Shown here: positions 1-13,560 of the stretch, piece after piece
How positions within the stretch are numbered: the first letter of the stretch is position 1
Layout of the letters: every line of letters begins with the position of its first letter
Source: Numida meleagris
Lineage: Eukaryota > Chordata > Aves > Galliformes > Numididae
Direction of reading: 5' to 3'
Assembly: GCF_002078875.1 (NCBI RefSeq)
Contig: NC_034410.1
Span: 42,582,798 to 42,646,797 of the forward strand
Length of the DNA: 64,000 bases
Notes under the pieces: model-generated
What the model was told of the DNA's origin: nothing
What the model saw: only the letters and a program-made list of their open reading frames with translations
Databases searched by the model: none
Translations under genes and position numbers: made by a program

Positions 1-3000
1 GTTGGGGGCGTGCTCATGTTGAAAGTTGTATGTTATGGTAAATGTTTTACCTTGCATTACAGGGAAGAATAAGTCGATTTCTCAGCTGGATCTTCTTGGT
101 TAGACTACCCACAACCTCTCAAAAATCTGATGCCTGCCCAATATCTGATGCTCACTTTGAACAGGGTTTTTCTTGTCTTTGGAACAATGCAGTGGCTCCA
201 AATATTTAGTTACCTGTCGTTACTTCATCTGGAGGGACTTAGGGTGCTAGGAAATAGAACAGGAAAAATTCTGAACTACAAGAAAAGTATATTGTTAGTT
301 ATTACCAGTGATGGCAATTCACTTAAAATCCCTGACTCACCCTTGCAAACATTACTTATACTCCTGTCTTATATTTCATCTGAAAAAAGTAGCGTCCCTA
401 GCATCATCCAAAATCATGCCCTGTACTGACAGAGGTGGGATGTGTGCCACCCAACAAGAAACAAATACAGCTGTCAGCAGTACCCAGAACCTACAATTTT
501 TAAAAGGTCTGTCATCTTGGAATTCACCAGACTAAACCATACTTAGCTGGGAGACCAGATGAGATAATAAACAAGCTACAGACTGTCCCTGCTGTGGACA
601 GCTGGTAATGTCATTTAATTTTTAGCTGGAGATTTATCTGTAGGCTTTCACTTAAATGTCCCAGAATCCAAAAGCATAGAAAAGGATTCTATCTATCTAA
701 AAATCTATATATAATTCTTACATATTTTAAAGACAGGCAGCTTACTTCTGAGTCGGGGGATTTGCAAGCTTGCATTGTTCTCAAAATATAGAGTACTCAA
801 TATTTGAAGTTCACAAAAGAACTGAAGGATGGTGTGGGCCACGTAACCTCAGAATTTCCATGTGGAATAGGAAAGGAGTCTTTCAGGGAAAGTATTTATT
901 GGAAACATTTGAAATGTCTATAGTTCTCTACAATTACGTGATAGACAACTAATTGATTTGACTTTTGAGCATTTACTTACACAGAAAATCCACCCCGATC
1001 CTTGTTTTCACTGAAACATTGATGTTGGGATTATTTTGGATATCCTTTAGCTAGGAATTCCTACGACAGAATTTTCAAATAAGTATATGCAACACAATGA
1101 GGAAGCGGTGTTTATATGAGTCCCTTGAGTCTAAACCAAGGCATTAGCAATTGCTGTAATAACAAAGAAAGGTGCATCCCCTCTTGGCAAATTCTCCTGT
1201 TTGCTTATCTCATGTGTGGCTCTCTGGTGTTTTATTTGAGGAACATTTATTGATTGTTCCTCATTAACAACCACATTGTATTGAATGAAGAGTCAAGCCA
1301 TGTTTGATTTACTGCCCTCAAACCCTTAAGCTTACTACATTCATCCTGGTATTTTTTTTCCATTGCTCTATTCATTAGTTTTAATGTCACTTTGAAAACT
1401 ACATGATTGGAAGCTGATCGTTCTTAGTTCATTTTTCTTTAATGAGGGAAGAACTCTAATATAGTAGGAACATAGCAGCTCATCCAAATTGGCATAGCTA
1501 ATATCCAGAGCAGGGTATTTCCAATCTGATACTATCTTACTGAGAATGTCCAATATACTAGACGGTGCAGATGAGAGTATAGGAAATTCCCTAGGGGACA
1601 GCTGTTAGCTTTATTCAGTGATTGACTTTTGCCCTGAAATAAAGGAGTTTATTGTTCAATTTAATGCTGTTTAGTTTAACAATCTGTGTTGTTTTTTTTT
1701 TTAATGTGATGTATTTGGGTTTTTATTTTGCTGCTGAGAAGTTTAGCTCTTGCTTAGCTCTAGCACTATTAAATTCCTCTTCTACAAGAACAGCACAGGC
1801 TGTAGTTGTGGCCACCACTCTGTCCCTCTCCTGTTCTGTTCTGGACCCAGTGCCAACTTAGTTTTATTTCCACAGCCTCTCTCTACACGTATCTTACTGT
1901 TTTGGAGGTCTAGATGTTCTTGAATTCCCAGTCAGCATAAATACAAATATTACATCTGCCTTTTCTGATTACTGGTGTACAGGAAGCTCTCACCGCCCCT
2001 TCTGTGCCCCTTCTCTTAGCTAAAAGTCTCCTATATTTTCAATTTATCCTTGTAAAAATCTGAGCAGCTTTAGTTGCTTTTCACATCCTTCATGTTTTTC
2101 CTCCTGCCAGAAAACGCAAGCAAGGTATTGATAATTTTGGGCTCAACACAATACTCTTTATCTGATTGTATTAATTTTTGATTGATATGTCTATACTTCT
2201 GCTTTGACATTTCTAGCAAGAATATTGGCTATGTAATTGAGGAGGAGAACAGGACAAGCTGTAATGCAGCTTGATAATTATATAAACAGATCATAAGCCC
2301 AAGAAGTGACGTTTTAACAATCAGCTAATTTAACTGAAACTTATAAATAATTGGGGAGATATGACCTCTACTTGAAGAATGTAGTCCTGCTCCTTTAGCA
2401 TAACCATAATTCTGCTGCCTGAGTCATCAATTCCTGTGCTGTCTGTTGTTCCCTAATGCCGTACACATGGATCATGCTGCACTGACGCAGACGCAGTTTA
2501 TTAAGCTGCTTTCATCTGTGGTGAAAGTAAATGCTACTGCTGATGCCTGCTGCAAAGTCATCTATATCAGCTGAAAAAGTTCTGCTATTGTTATCATATT
2601 ATGTGCCATAATCCTTCAGAGCTCTGGAAAGAGGTGCTGCTAGCTACTGGTTAGATTGAAAACCGAGCCATTTTGGGATTGCCCAGTATGCATTTCAGGA
2701 TATATATATTTACATACATATAACTAAATTTGGTCCTCAGCAAAATGTCTCTTCTGCAGCAATAAATTCTAAATATATAATTCTACCTTGTTGGCACCAG
2801 TGGGACTAAAGCACAGATCTGTATGAAAACACTGCTTGGTGTGGGTAGATGTCTCCATCCCATGCCACGTGAGTTCTTCAGCCCTGATACATTAAACAGA
2901 TGCACCTTGTGGAATGATTGTCCTTCTCTAAGGCAGCAGCAAACTAATTGTGTTTTGCTCCCCACTGTCAGGTCATTATTTTATTTTTGGTGGGAAGTGT

Positions 3001-6000
3001 AAAAGAACCAGGTGGTGCCTGACAAAGGGCAAGATTGTGAGATTTTGTCCAAATAATATTCCAGAATATACATGTCTGAACAGGCAATTTATTTATATAT
3101 GACTTTACCATGCATTTCAGTGAGCAAATTCAGCACCTGCTGCATTTACCCTTAGCTGCAAAAATTGTCCTTCAGGGGCTCAGCGTAAGTCTCTTAAGAT
3201 ATTTTCTAGCCTAAAAAATAGTGGGAAAAGCTCACGAATATGGCCTCTGTGTAACAGGACACCTGGCTGTGGATGAGCCCTTGGGGTAATTGGTCTCCTG
3301 CTCTGTTTTGTGGCGGTTTGAAGCAGCCCTGATCTGCTGACCCTGCTTGTAATCTCATCATCGGCCCACGCAGATGGCAGATGATTTTTAACAGAGACAC
3401 ATGCACATGTGGATTTTGCTAGCTGGATTTTGCAGGAAGGTTTCCTGGCTCACTGTTCTCACCAAAAAGTCTCTATTTCTCATCATAACAAGATCTTACT
3501 TCTGGGAGCTGCAGCTGTTTCCAGCTTTCATCACTCTTTGAATTCCCAAGTCAACAGAGGCTGTGAGACAGCTCATTTAATGAAAGCCAGTTCAGCTCAG
3601 GAGCAATATCTTGCACCAGAGGCTGTGCTTGTGTTGATTTGGAGCTCTCTTGGAGGGAGACCTGAGCTGGGATCCACTGTTCATCACGCGCTGAGAACTA
3701 GCTCTCATTTTTAAGGGGCTCCTGAGCCAGTCTGCTCCATGGTATCTTTAGGAAGGCAGTGAGAAAGCTGGTTTGTACATATACCAGCTGATGTGTGCAT
3801 GTGCCCAGGTCTGGAGCGCAAATTTATGCTCCATCATACTGCTCTACAGCTCCTTGTTGTATATAAGCTAGACAGTCATTCACTGGGAAGAGGGGGGAAA
3901 TGTGTGGCCTTCAGTGCCTGCTACGCTGTCTGTAATGTGTAATAGACTTTGTCTCTGCCTAACTTTGCAAATAACCTGAAATTCTGTCTTTGTGCAAATA
4001 TGAACTACCCCATTCATCTTCCTGGGCTGTTTAGTATCAAAAAGCATGGAATGAAGCACTGAAAAAATGAAGTAAAAAATGCAGAAAATTCTCAACAAGC
4101 AACATCAGCAGTAGTGCCCAAATTGTATGAATCATCATATTTTAAATAATCTACAGCTTTCACGTAGATAATACAACATTTAAGTATTTTATAACAAAGT
4201 TTGAGTGGAGCAAAAATTCCTTGACAAAACCACTGAGCAACACACATAAAATCAAACTGAAGAGAACGGTTATATTCCAGTATCTGCCCAGTTCCTCAAG
4301 AGCTCTGTTTCATGGCAGTGTTTGTGAAGGTGCCTGCTTATCACCTCTGGAGAAGGAGGCCCTCTCCTGACCATCGATGTAGAGGCCTTGCAGGTGGCAG
4401 TGATGCATCGCTCCCTGCCCACAATCATTCCCAGCACTGAGGTGGAAGGTCTGCCTTGGGTCTGTCGCTTGGTGTTGCTGCTTCTTTCAAAAAACTCACC
4501 CAAAATTTGCTTGGGACAGTTTTACATAGTGAAACACACCAACAAGTTTGTGTTTGTTGTTTATGGAGGCTGTGGTCTCTTTCAATTTTGTCAACAGCGT
4601 GGGGTGCTTCTGAACATCAGCCTCTGCTTCACCAGTTGTCAACAGCCACCAGCTGAATGTTCCTCATGTAGATTATCCTGTATCATCAGATAAAATGGGA
4701 GTATCAAGTCCAAATAATGATCCACTCAGCACCGTATCCTGTTCAGGCCTATGTCAAAATATTCTGAAGCCTGTTGATACATCACGGTCTTTTGGAATGG
4801 ATGAAGGCTGATCTACTGTAGACCTCAGGCTTAGAATCAGAGCAAGCTTTGAATACTTTGGGTATTTTCTCCTCCACACAAGAAAATTTGTCCTGTGGGC
4901 ATGTACAAAGAGTCACACACTGATGGATAAACAGTATTCCTGCTGTGTCCTGTTTGGGAGCTGTGATTATTACTCAAAAAATTACTGGGTAGCCTGCTGG
5001 GACAGTATTTAATGTTACCTCAGGTGCACAGGAACTGATTAATTGAATGCCTCTATGAGCAGGCATTACATTTCAATAGGATTTTGTTGTTTTGTCTCCC
5101 CTCTATTGGGTACTTGGGGGTTGGGTTTAATTGCTCTACTATGTCATGATCATTTGTGTCTAAGGAAGAGGGAGGAGATCTAACCCTTCAAAGTCTGTCT
5201 GAGACCATGCCTTGGCTTCCGTGACAGTGTGCACTGCCTGATTAATGCGTATCCTGGAGGTTAATTCTTAAGCTGATGTGACTGAAGATTTTCCTCCCCA
5301 TCTAACCCATATGTCAGATTAGTGAAGCCATTTAAAAGGACCCTCTGTCACAAAGGAGAACAGTAATCGGGGCACTTTAGCCTCAAAATCCAAATGAGCA
5401 CATTTGAGCTTCCTCCTCATGTGGCAGTCAGGATCTTGCTAATCGAGATGGGTTAATGGAAAGATGAGTTTGGACTGCTTGCGAGTTAATCCACAGCAAA
5501 AATCTAAATTAGCTGTCTGAGCACTGAGAGCATTAGGATATTTTATAAACTTTTAAACTGCTCATGCACTGCCTGTATTATTCTGTATTTTAAATCAGTA
5601 TCATGCAAATGAGCCCCATGGAAGGAAAAAGAGGTTGCTTAGATCCTGATTTCTAACCTGCAATTGTGCTTAAATGGTGTTTTTCCAGGACTGATTTGCT
5701 ATCCCGGAGTACAATCCGGTAAGCTGGGCTAATTCTGTGTGCTTGTTACAGCTAGTGGAGTACAGTAATTCAGATCTGCATCCATTTATGATGCAAGAAA
5801 AGAGCTATTTTTGTTTTTTTCATTTTGATTTTTTTTTCAGTAGGCTTCATCCTGCAGAGGAAGTAGATCTACAAATAACAAGAGGTAGTTGGCAGCTCAC
5901 AGAATATCATTATTTCTGTTAAAGCATAAACATGTTCACACTTCCAAAGTGTTTTCTAGTGTCTGGCTGCCTAACATTAGTTTCTAGCAGCATTCATCCA

Positions 6001-9000
6001 AGTGGATCTGTCCCTCATTATGAATATCTTTATGGTTTCTCAACTCTAATTTCTGCGTCAGCTAGCCAGCATTGTTGCCTTCAGGTCTGTGACAAGAGTT
6101 GTGCCTGCACACACTGACTTCTCTTTCCAGTGTATCTCAGCCACAGCTGAAAATTACCCACATGCACATGGAAAAATTCATCGGATGAGCAAGTCCCATT
6201 TTTCCTTTTCCCTTGTACTCCTTAAATATCTTAATTAATCTCAGTGGAGAAAAAATAATAATCAACACTTAAACAATGAGGTTTTGCTTAAGACCCAGGG
6301 GGGATATTTTTTAAGCAGCTCATGATGGTTCAGTCATGTGAAACTCATTTGAACTCAGTGAGAGCTGCATGCTTAAAACTATGCAAAGCAGTTTGTAATT
6401 TGTGCGTAAAGCAATGTATAAGCACTAGATATGAATGTTGTCTGTTTTCAGGTTGTTTGTCATCCCACATCTTGTATATCAGGCACCAATTCTGCTGAGA
6501 TGTTTAGATGGGAAGATGTCAGAAATTACAATGTTTTACTGCAGGAACCTTCCCACAAAGAATGCAAAGCTAACAGCTTCTGTGAAAATTTTCCTGTTTC
6601 ACTCACTATCTTTTCCTTTGTCTGTTAACTCATCTTTAAAGCCTCCTAACAAGTAGCATCATCCATTTCTTGATTTCTCAAGTGGCCTGAAGCATTAGTG
6701 CCTGCCCTTAAAGTGGCTTCACAGTACTGCATTCTACTCTATATCCTGGTGTAGCACTGGACTTCAGTGATGAGTTCTCAGCTAGAACAGGCAGTTTATG
6801 TGAGGTCAGCTATGTCAGCATTTTTGTTCAGATTAGAAAGATGCTTTTGAAGTGAGTCTCCTGCCTGGCCCCAGCGCTGCACTGTGGTTCTCATCAGGGA
6901 GCAATCTCAGTGTGCAACCAGTTGGATCCCTGTGGATGAAGCTAAGGTGGAAGAAGCAGCCTGGGAGCACACTGATGCATCTCAGCCACCTACAGGTGCT
7001 CACTCGGCAGAACCAAACTAGAGCTAATCAGAACTAGCCCCCAAAACACATATAGTGTAGATGTTGGGTCCTCAGCGCCTGCTGCTCCACTGTGCAGCTC
7101 CCCACCTGTTGCACCGCACTGTTTGCCAATACAGAGGCTGACACTTACTTCCAGAGTCCTGTAGTGCTTTGAGTCAGGTTGGGTTTTGTGTGGTCTCCAC
7201 TCTTCTTCAGCATTCCTGGGTTAGATGGGCGTTGCTAAACACATCACCATTTCAGCCTCACAGCCACATTAAGCCCCCTAGAATTCAAAACCAAAAAACA
7301 CTGCTGCTGTAAGAATTGCTACAGATTTATGTAAGTCAAAGTGAAGATCAAAACTTTTTCTTGGGAATTAGGTTGGCAGAAGGCTTAATGAATGAATGTG
7401 TGGCTCTTGCTGATGCTGGATACATAATTCAAAAGTCATCCTGCCCATGTTATAATCATAATTGCTAGCAAGTGTGAAAAACTTATCCATTTAGCTCATG
7501 TACGTTTGTCTTAATTTGCTTATTTCTCAGTTTTCATGCACTATCTGATTTTGAGTCCCCTGTTGTCAGGTGTAATTATTTCAGGAGTCTTGGTCAGCAG
7601 AACCAAATCACGACACTTTCAAAATCCCTCTTGACACAGTTCTTCAAATCCTTTTGCCTGCGATAGGAAATGCAGTTAGGCTAACTGGGTGAATGCTTAA
7701 AATAATTGAATAAAATCCATCTTTGAATATAGAATACAGAAGTTCAAAGCAAATGGTTTCAAATCAGGAGATTAAAATAGAAATGCTATATAATGGGTCT
7801 TGAAGGAACAGGAAGAAATTTCCTTTCATTGTGGTGAAACGCAGAGTTCTTTCAACTTCCCTTGAAGCAATCCTGAATTTTTTTCATCTTTCTATGTTTT
7901 GAGCCGCAATGCAGAGTTAATACTATGCTAAGTGAGATAATTCATCTTTGTCTGACGGCATATTTCTACTTAATCTACTTAACAAATTTCTACTAGCTCT
8001 GTCACCTGTAAACACAACTCTACCTATATACATATTTGTTTCTCTGCTTGTGGCTGTGTGATTACCTCTCCCTTCTGTAAACCTTCTTTCATAAGTAATG
8101 GCTTTGAGCTCAGTCGTGGCTTCTCCAAAATGTTTTTTGTATCCATCTGATCATGCTGCTGGGAATACAGAATCCCTTTTTAATCAGGAAATGCATATCA
8201 GACGTGCAGCAAAACTATCTGAAAATACAGTATTTAGATTACAGCAGTGTCCAGTTGACAGGGGATATTCTTGGTGATATAAATAAACAAAATTAAAATT
8301 TTGCATGTTCACAGGTAGCATAAACATGTGTGAAATCCACCATTCAGGCAGGCTTTGTTTTTCCCAGCCCTCTTCCCACTCAGCATCCATTTAACATTGC
8401 ACCTCTGGAAGTGCTTCCATCTGGTCTTAATCTTATTCTGCATCTCTCATGAGCACTTCATACTATTTATGCCAGTATCTACACTAGTGAATGAAACGCG
8501 CGTGGGAGCACAATCCTGAGCAATGGGCTGTGGGATTCTCTGACACCTCTGGGCTTGGCAGTTCCCCTTCTCCAGAGCAAGAGAGCTGCAGTGTGGCTGG
8601 TCCCCACCATGCTGGTGTGGCTGCCCCAGTGAAGCAGTGCCAACCCCACACCTGGGAATGCTTTTGCTTCTGGAAAATACAGACAACTGCAACCCATGAC
8701 CTGGGGATCTTCCCAGCTACTGCTTAATTGACTAAGATAGAGGTAGTTTTATTCAACATCTGTGAGATATTTTCCAAGGAGCATAAATACAAAGCCCTAA
8801 GTCAGATTGACAGTGCAAGCATTACATGTGTCAGAGCTGGTAAGATTTCACAACATTTTTCATGCTGCGTAGACATTGGGCAAGTGCAGTAGGGGTGTAA
8901 AGTGCAGAGAAGTGAGATGAGATTTCGCATGGTTGCTCTGTGGAGCACTAACGCTGGCCAAAACTGGATACTTCAGTCACAGAGATCAGCATCAGTGCAG

Positions 9001-12000
9001 CTGTGATGTTGAACGGTTGTGGAATTACTTTTTTCCAGCTAAGTTACAGTGTGAAATTTCTGTGGAAATGCGCCATGTTGAGACCTAGCGTGAAAAATGG
9101 AGAAAGATTTCTGGCTTTGTACCAGAATGAAGGGAGAAAGAAAGCAGCCATATAGAAAATCTTGCTGATTTCTGTTACAAAGTTTTGTTTACTGCAGTAT
9201 TACAATCTACTTGGATATTAAATTATTAGAGTATAAGAAGAGAGCTCAGTGCAACAGTTTTTGTCTCTTGGATGGGGAGTTTGCACTGAGATAACCAAGA
9301 AAGTGTGTTACTTCTCAGCCTTCTTGAGGAAGGTGTTTAGTTGCCACATCTTTCTTATTTTCAGTAGGAAACGAAAAGAAGACTTTAAATATAAATCTGG
9401 ATAGGTGGCAGATTCTCCTCCCTTTCAAACCATTTATTTTAACGCAGTGCATTTTTAGAATAGTTTCCGGTGATAAACCGTATGTAGTGAGCCAGAAAGT
9501 TCTGACTTAATATTTTGCAACGATGTATTGTAGTAAGGCATGTTCCTGTTTGAAGTTAATATACTTCAACTGAGATTTATTTAATTTGGGCAAAAGAATT
9601 GCGACAGCAGCAATAGGTCACATTCTCTTGTGTTGTATTCTTGGTCCACTAAAAAATATGGCGACAGTAGCCGGTGCTGTTTTTTGCTGAATAAAGAAAA
9701 AAAATGCCAGTTGGTTACTGGCTCATCTCTTTTGGATGCTGTCACCTGTGTTCATCATCTGTTGGTAATGAATGTGATCAGGTAGATGAGAATGATGGAG
9801 AATTTGGCTGCAGTGAAATAGAAGTGAGATCAGTTAATGTTTGGCTGTTAAACATCCTCACAATAGGGAGTCTCTGACTCCATTCAAGATAATAGACAAT
9901 GAAGCTCTAAGACAGGAGCAATTTAAATTACATTTTAATCAACTCTCAGGAGGGAAGAGAGCTTTATGTGAAGGCATTAATAGAAAAACAGCAATGTTTC
10001 TTATGCTATCATTTGTGAGCATTATGCCCGAACAATCTGATGAATTAACAGATTATCTTCCAATACATTGAAACACTCTTCTGTGATGCTTTGACAAAAT
10101 TCCCATCCTGCTTTCATGACACCTTTTCCAAGCGATAGTGTCAGATACCCGGAGTCTCTGATCGAGTTTTGTTTAAAACCTGGTAGAGGAGTGGGGGTGA
10201 GAGCAGTGAAGACAATGTTGTAACCACCACTTTGTGAATTTGAATGGAGATGTTTTGCCTTCCTCAGATTTTTACGCACCCTGTCAGTGCTGCTGGAAAA
10301 ACCTGTAATCTGTGCCTACACTGGAGACTTGGCCATGAGCCCAAGGAGTAGGCTGCGTGCTCATGCCGCTTGTTCTTCCAGAAGGAAAACTCAATCAGCA
10401 GATACGCTGAACAGAAAAATTGTTTTGTGTGAGGTATCACTGACAGAGACAAAACGGCGAGTACGCTGCCTTAATCCCACTTCTCAGGCTGCAAATGGAA
10501 GCTGCTGCTTAAGAGCAGCAAATCAATTTGCTAACTGTGGCTCTAAAAATAAGGTGTGCTACAAATAGAAAATTAATGGAAAATGGATAATGTTGTGTGG
10601 ATTGATCAATGGGAATGGAAGAGAAGACGAATGATGTGTAACTTTACTTTTCCCTTCGCCAATCAACTTCACACCCACATGTAACCAGTACAGGGAAAGG
10701 GAGAGATCACATTAATAAAAATTAACCAAGCACACTGAACACCACTCCTCCACAGCCCTGAGGAATTAGTGCGGGAGGGAGAAAAGATGCTTTACACGAA
10801 AAAGCTTGTACTGCCAAGACTCCTGGTTAAGCTGAAGTAGAGCCGCCCTGTGCCCTACATGATTCCCAGGCCCACCGGTCTGTAGTGAGGAGGTAGTGGG
10901 AAAAAGGTAAAAACATGAGCAGGGGCGTTAGCAGTGGGAGAAGGGGTGATGGCTGAGGAGGTAACACTGAGCTAGAGAAAATACTAATACAGGATGACCT
11001 GCTTATTGCTCATTGCCGTTACTGGGTTTAGTTGTGATAATGACCAGTGATCTGCATGTCATGGTTTAACGTCACCGGAGACCCCATGAGCTGTCCTAGA
11101 GACTGATTTGGGATTTCTTGTGGTGAAAGAGAAGGGAAGAACTTTGCCTCTTAAGGCTGGGCAGTGTTAACGGACTTTGGAGGAGGCAAAGCAAAAGCAG
11201 ACCTCCTCAGCTCAGAGATGCAGTCATGCTGCCAAGCAGAGCTCTGAGCAGGATTGGTCTGAATGCCTGCAGCTGTGCCACCTTCCTTTGTGTTCCCTGG
11301 TCCTCCTTCCAGAGCAGGAACAGCAGAGTGACTCGCCACCTCTGCTGGGAGCCACGCAGATATGTCTGAACAGAGCTCTAGTGCTCATATGAGCACTCTC
11401 AGAGAGCTGATGTCTCTGCATGGCCAGAAACGCAAGCAGTATTTCTTGTTCTCCCCAAGCATGGGATGGTGGAAAGTCCGGACAGAATCTGTTCTGTTCG
11501 AGCAGAGACCTATTTTTCAGGTACTACTTTTCATAACAGTGGGTTTTTTGAATGCATTTTTCATTGAAAATTTTAATTTTGTAAGTAATGTTTTCTACTA
11601 ACCTGTATAAAACTGAAAAGATGGAAAATTTTTGAGGTTTTGGAACAAGAGAGAGAAGCCTGAGGGACATTTCTCTTCAGAAAAAAAAATAATAAAAAAA
11701 GTAAATTATTTTTTACTTTAATTATTTTTTGTTTTGATATTCCGAGATCCCTAAAATTTAGCTGCTTTCTCTCCTTTTCAAAATTGGAAAGGAAAAAAAA
11801 AGAAGTTATGCAAAGATGGTTAAAAGCTGGTACCCCGTATCTTTTAGCAAATATTTACCAAATTCTAACCAGGAGTGCTTCTGATCCAGCAGCTCAGGAT
11901 TAAGCCATTGCAGATGGAGCTCCTGCTAATGCTGGCTTCTGCAGGCTGCTCCGGGAGCTCCTGCAGCTCCTACTCACCAGCACACTCCATCCACACTGGG

Positions 12001-13409
12001 CAGCCAACCGTCTTCCTGCAGGCAGATGGTTTCACCAGTGCTCTCCCCAAAGCCACGGTGTCTTGATGAAGGTTATCTGTCTTACTGTCAACAACTGCAA
12101 TCATCACAGCATAACTTTGTATTAAGATCATCCTGTTTTCATGAAACAGATCCAATCCCAGTGCCGTCGTGGCGAGGTTGTGTTGGAGTCCTGGTGCCAG
12201 TTCTGCATCCCGGAGGTTCAGCCTTGCACAAGCTTTCCACAGCCCAGTGTATTTCTCAGTCTTTGGCAGAGCAGCATGTCTTCACCATGTCTGATATCTT
12301 GCTTGTGGTGCTAATAAAGAAATGCAGAGTGGTAATTTCTAGGGTGGTAATTGTCCTTTTACTAAACATTCAATTGTCCTACATGCAGAATCAGTTTATA
12401 ATTAATCCATAATTGTTTTGGGAGGTTGAGTTACATTCCAGGGGGAATAGTTTCTTTATTTACTTACTTTCCAAAGCATGAATGAATATAATAAACACCA
12501 ATCTGCAACAGGTCAGTGTGACTGAGCACAGTGAGATATCCAGCTGAGATCAAATCTAACTTGCATCTGACACCACCAGATCTGGGCTCCACTTGTTTAC
12601 CTAGGGAATAGAGGGAGAACTGGGGAGAGGAAGGTCAGAAAGGGACTTTCAGTTGCATATGTGAGACAAATGGGTGACCTTACAGATGATATGTGCAGCT
12701 GAGCAAATCAGACAGCATTTAAATGAAAATCCGGATGATTAAGGAAGGAATGATGCTTTGAGAGGGTGTATGAATCAAATTATTCTGCCTGTGCTGTTCA
12801 TCTGGCTCTAGAAGCTAAGCAACCTTGATGTTCCTGCATCACGAGGTGATCCTACTCATCTAGTATTTCGGTTGCTTGAAGTGTCCCTGTCTGGATACAC
12901 AGAGAGCTTTTAATCTGGCATGGCAAGTCATCCCAAGGGGAACACTGCACCCGAATCTTCAAAGATGCTCTCGTCTCATCAGCTTCCAGTTTTGCTTATT
13001 GGTAGCCTGCGGTGTGCTACCAAGCAGCTGGTATGCAGGTTGAGGAGAACATAAGCAGCACAGTTGGGAGATGACACACACTGCTTCCAAAAAGACAAAA
13101 AAGTCTGAAATACAGCAGAAGCAGCAGCAGAAAAAGACACATTTTGATGAGAGTTTCATATGTAAACAAAGCAAAACTCGGGACTCATCTCCCAGATGAT
13201 TATCTTTGCAGCTAACCTTCCCTCTTCTCCGACGCTTCCTGTTCAGCAAACTTCACCTCTGGTTCTTCACCATCAATTAAGGTGTCTGGCAAGGTACAGG
13301 CATGGGTCTAACCTGCAGGTGGGCTTTTTGGATGCCCCTGTCCTGCAGGGAAAGCATGCCAGATCCACCGTATCTTCACATTGCCTTTGGCAGTAGAGAC
13401 AACACTAAT
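1..13409. other. Non-coding, presumed TMEM108 intron, unique sequence
   Basis: I see no coding exon, RNA gene or recognisable mobile element here. All open frames are short (about 100 codons or less), lack convincing splice-site framing, and match no protein I recognise. The stretch is AT-leaning with ordinary homopolymer runs. It is called intronic by inference, because the first TMEM108 coding exon seen downstream begins mid-codon and its start-codon exon must lie further upstream. The segment 5220-5620 is dense in TAAT-type motifs and carries an octamer (ATGCAAAT, 5603-5610), so it could be a conserved regulatory element; that is unproven. Confidence 0.6.
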
Positions 13410-13560
13410 ATAAAATCAGAATATTCTGAGTTGGAAGGGAACCACAAGGATCATCGAGTCCAGCTCGTCATGGTCCAATAGCTCTGAGGCAGCAGCATCC
13501 ATCAGCTTGATGCTGTGGCCAGGACTCCCCAGCCATGCTCTATATGCACAGCAATAATCA
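13410..13560 (-). repeat. CR1 LINE 3'-end fragment (degraded)
   Basis: The + strand reads 'gagttggaagggaacc' followed by 'gatcatcgagtccag'. This is the reverse complement of the CR1 3' UTR (normally ttggaaggga-cc ... gatcat-ctagtcc), so the element lies on the minus strand. The ATTCTATGA terminal repeats are eroded to 'aatcagaatattctgag'. The inner (5') boundary is approximate, because similarity fades after the word 'ctctgaggcagcag'. It is an old, short, 5'-truncated copy with no coding capacity. Confidence 0.75.

Noticed and set aside
12026..12412. Plus-strand frame of 128 codons
   Set aside because: No recognisable protein features, ordinary intronic composition, and a hydrophobic C-terminus that comes from AT-rich sequence.
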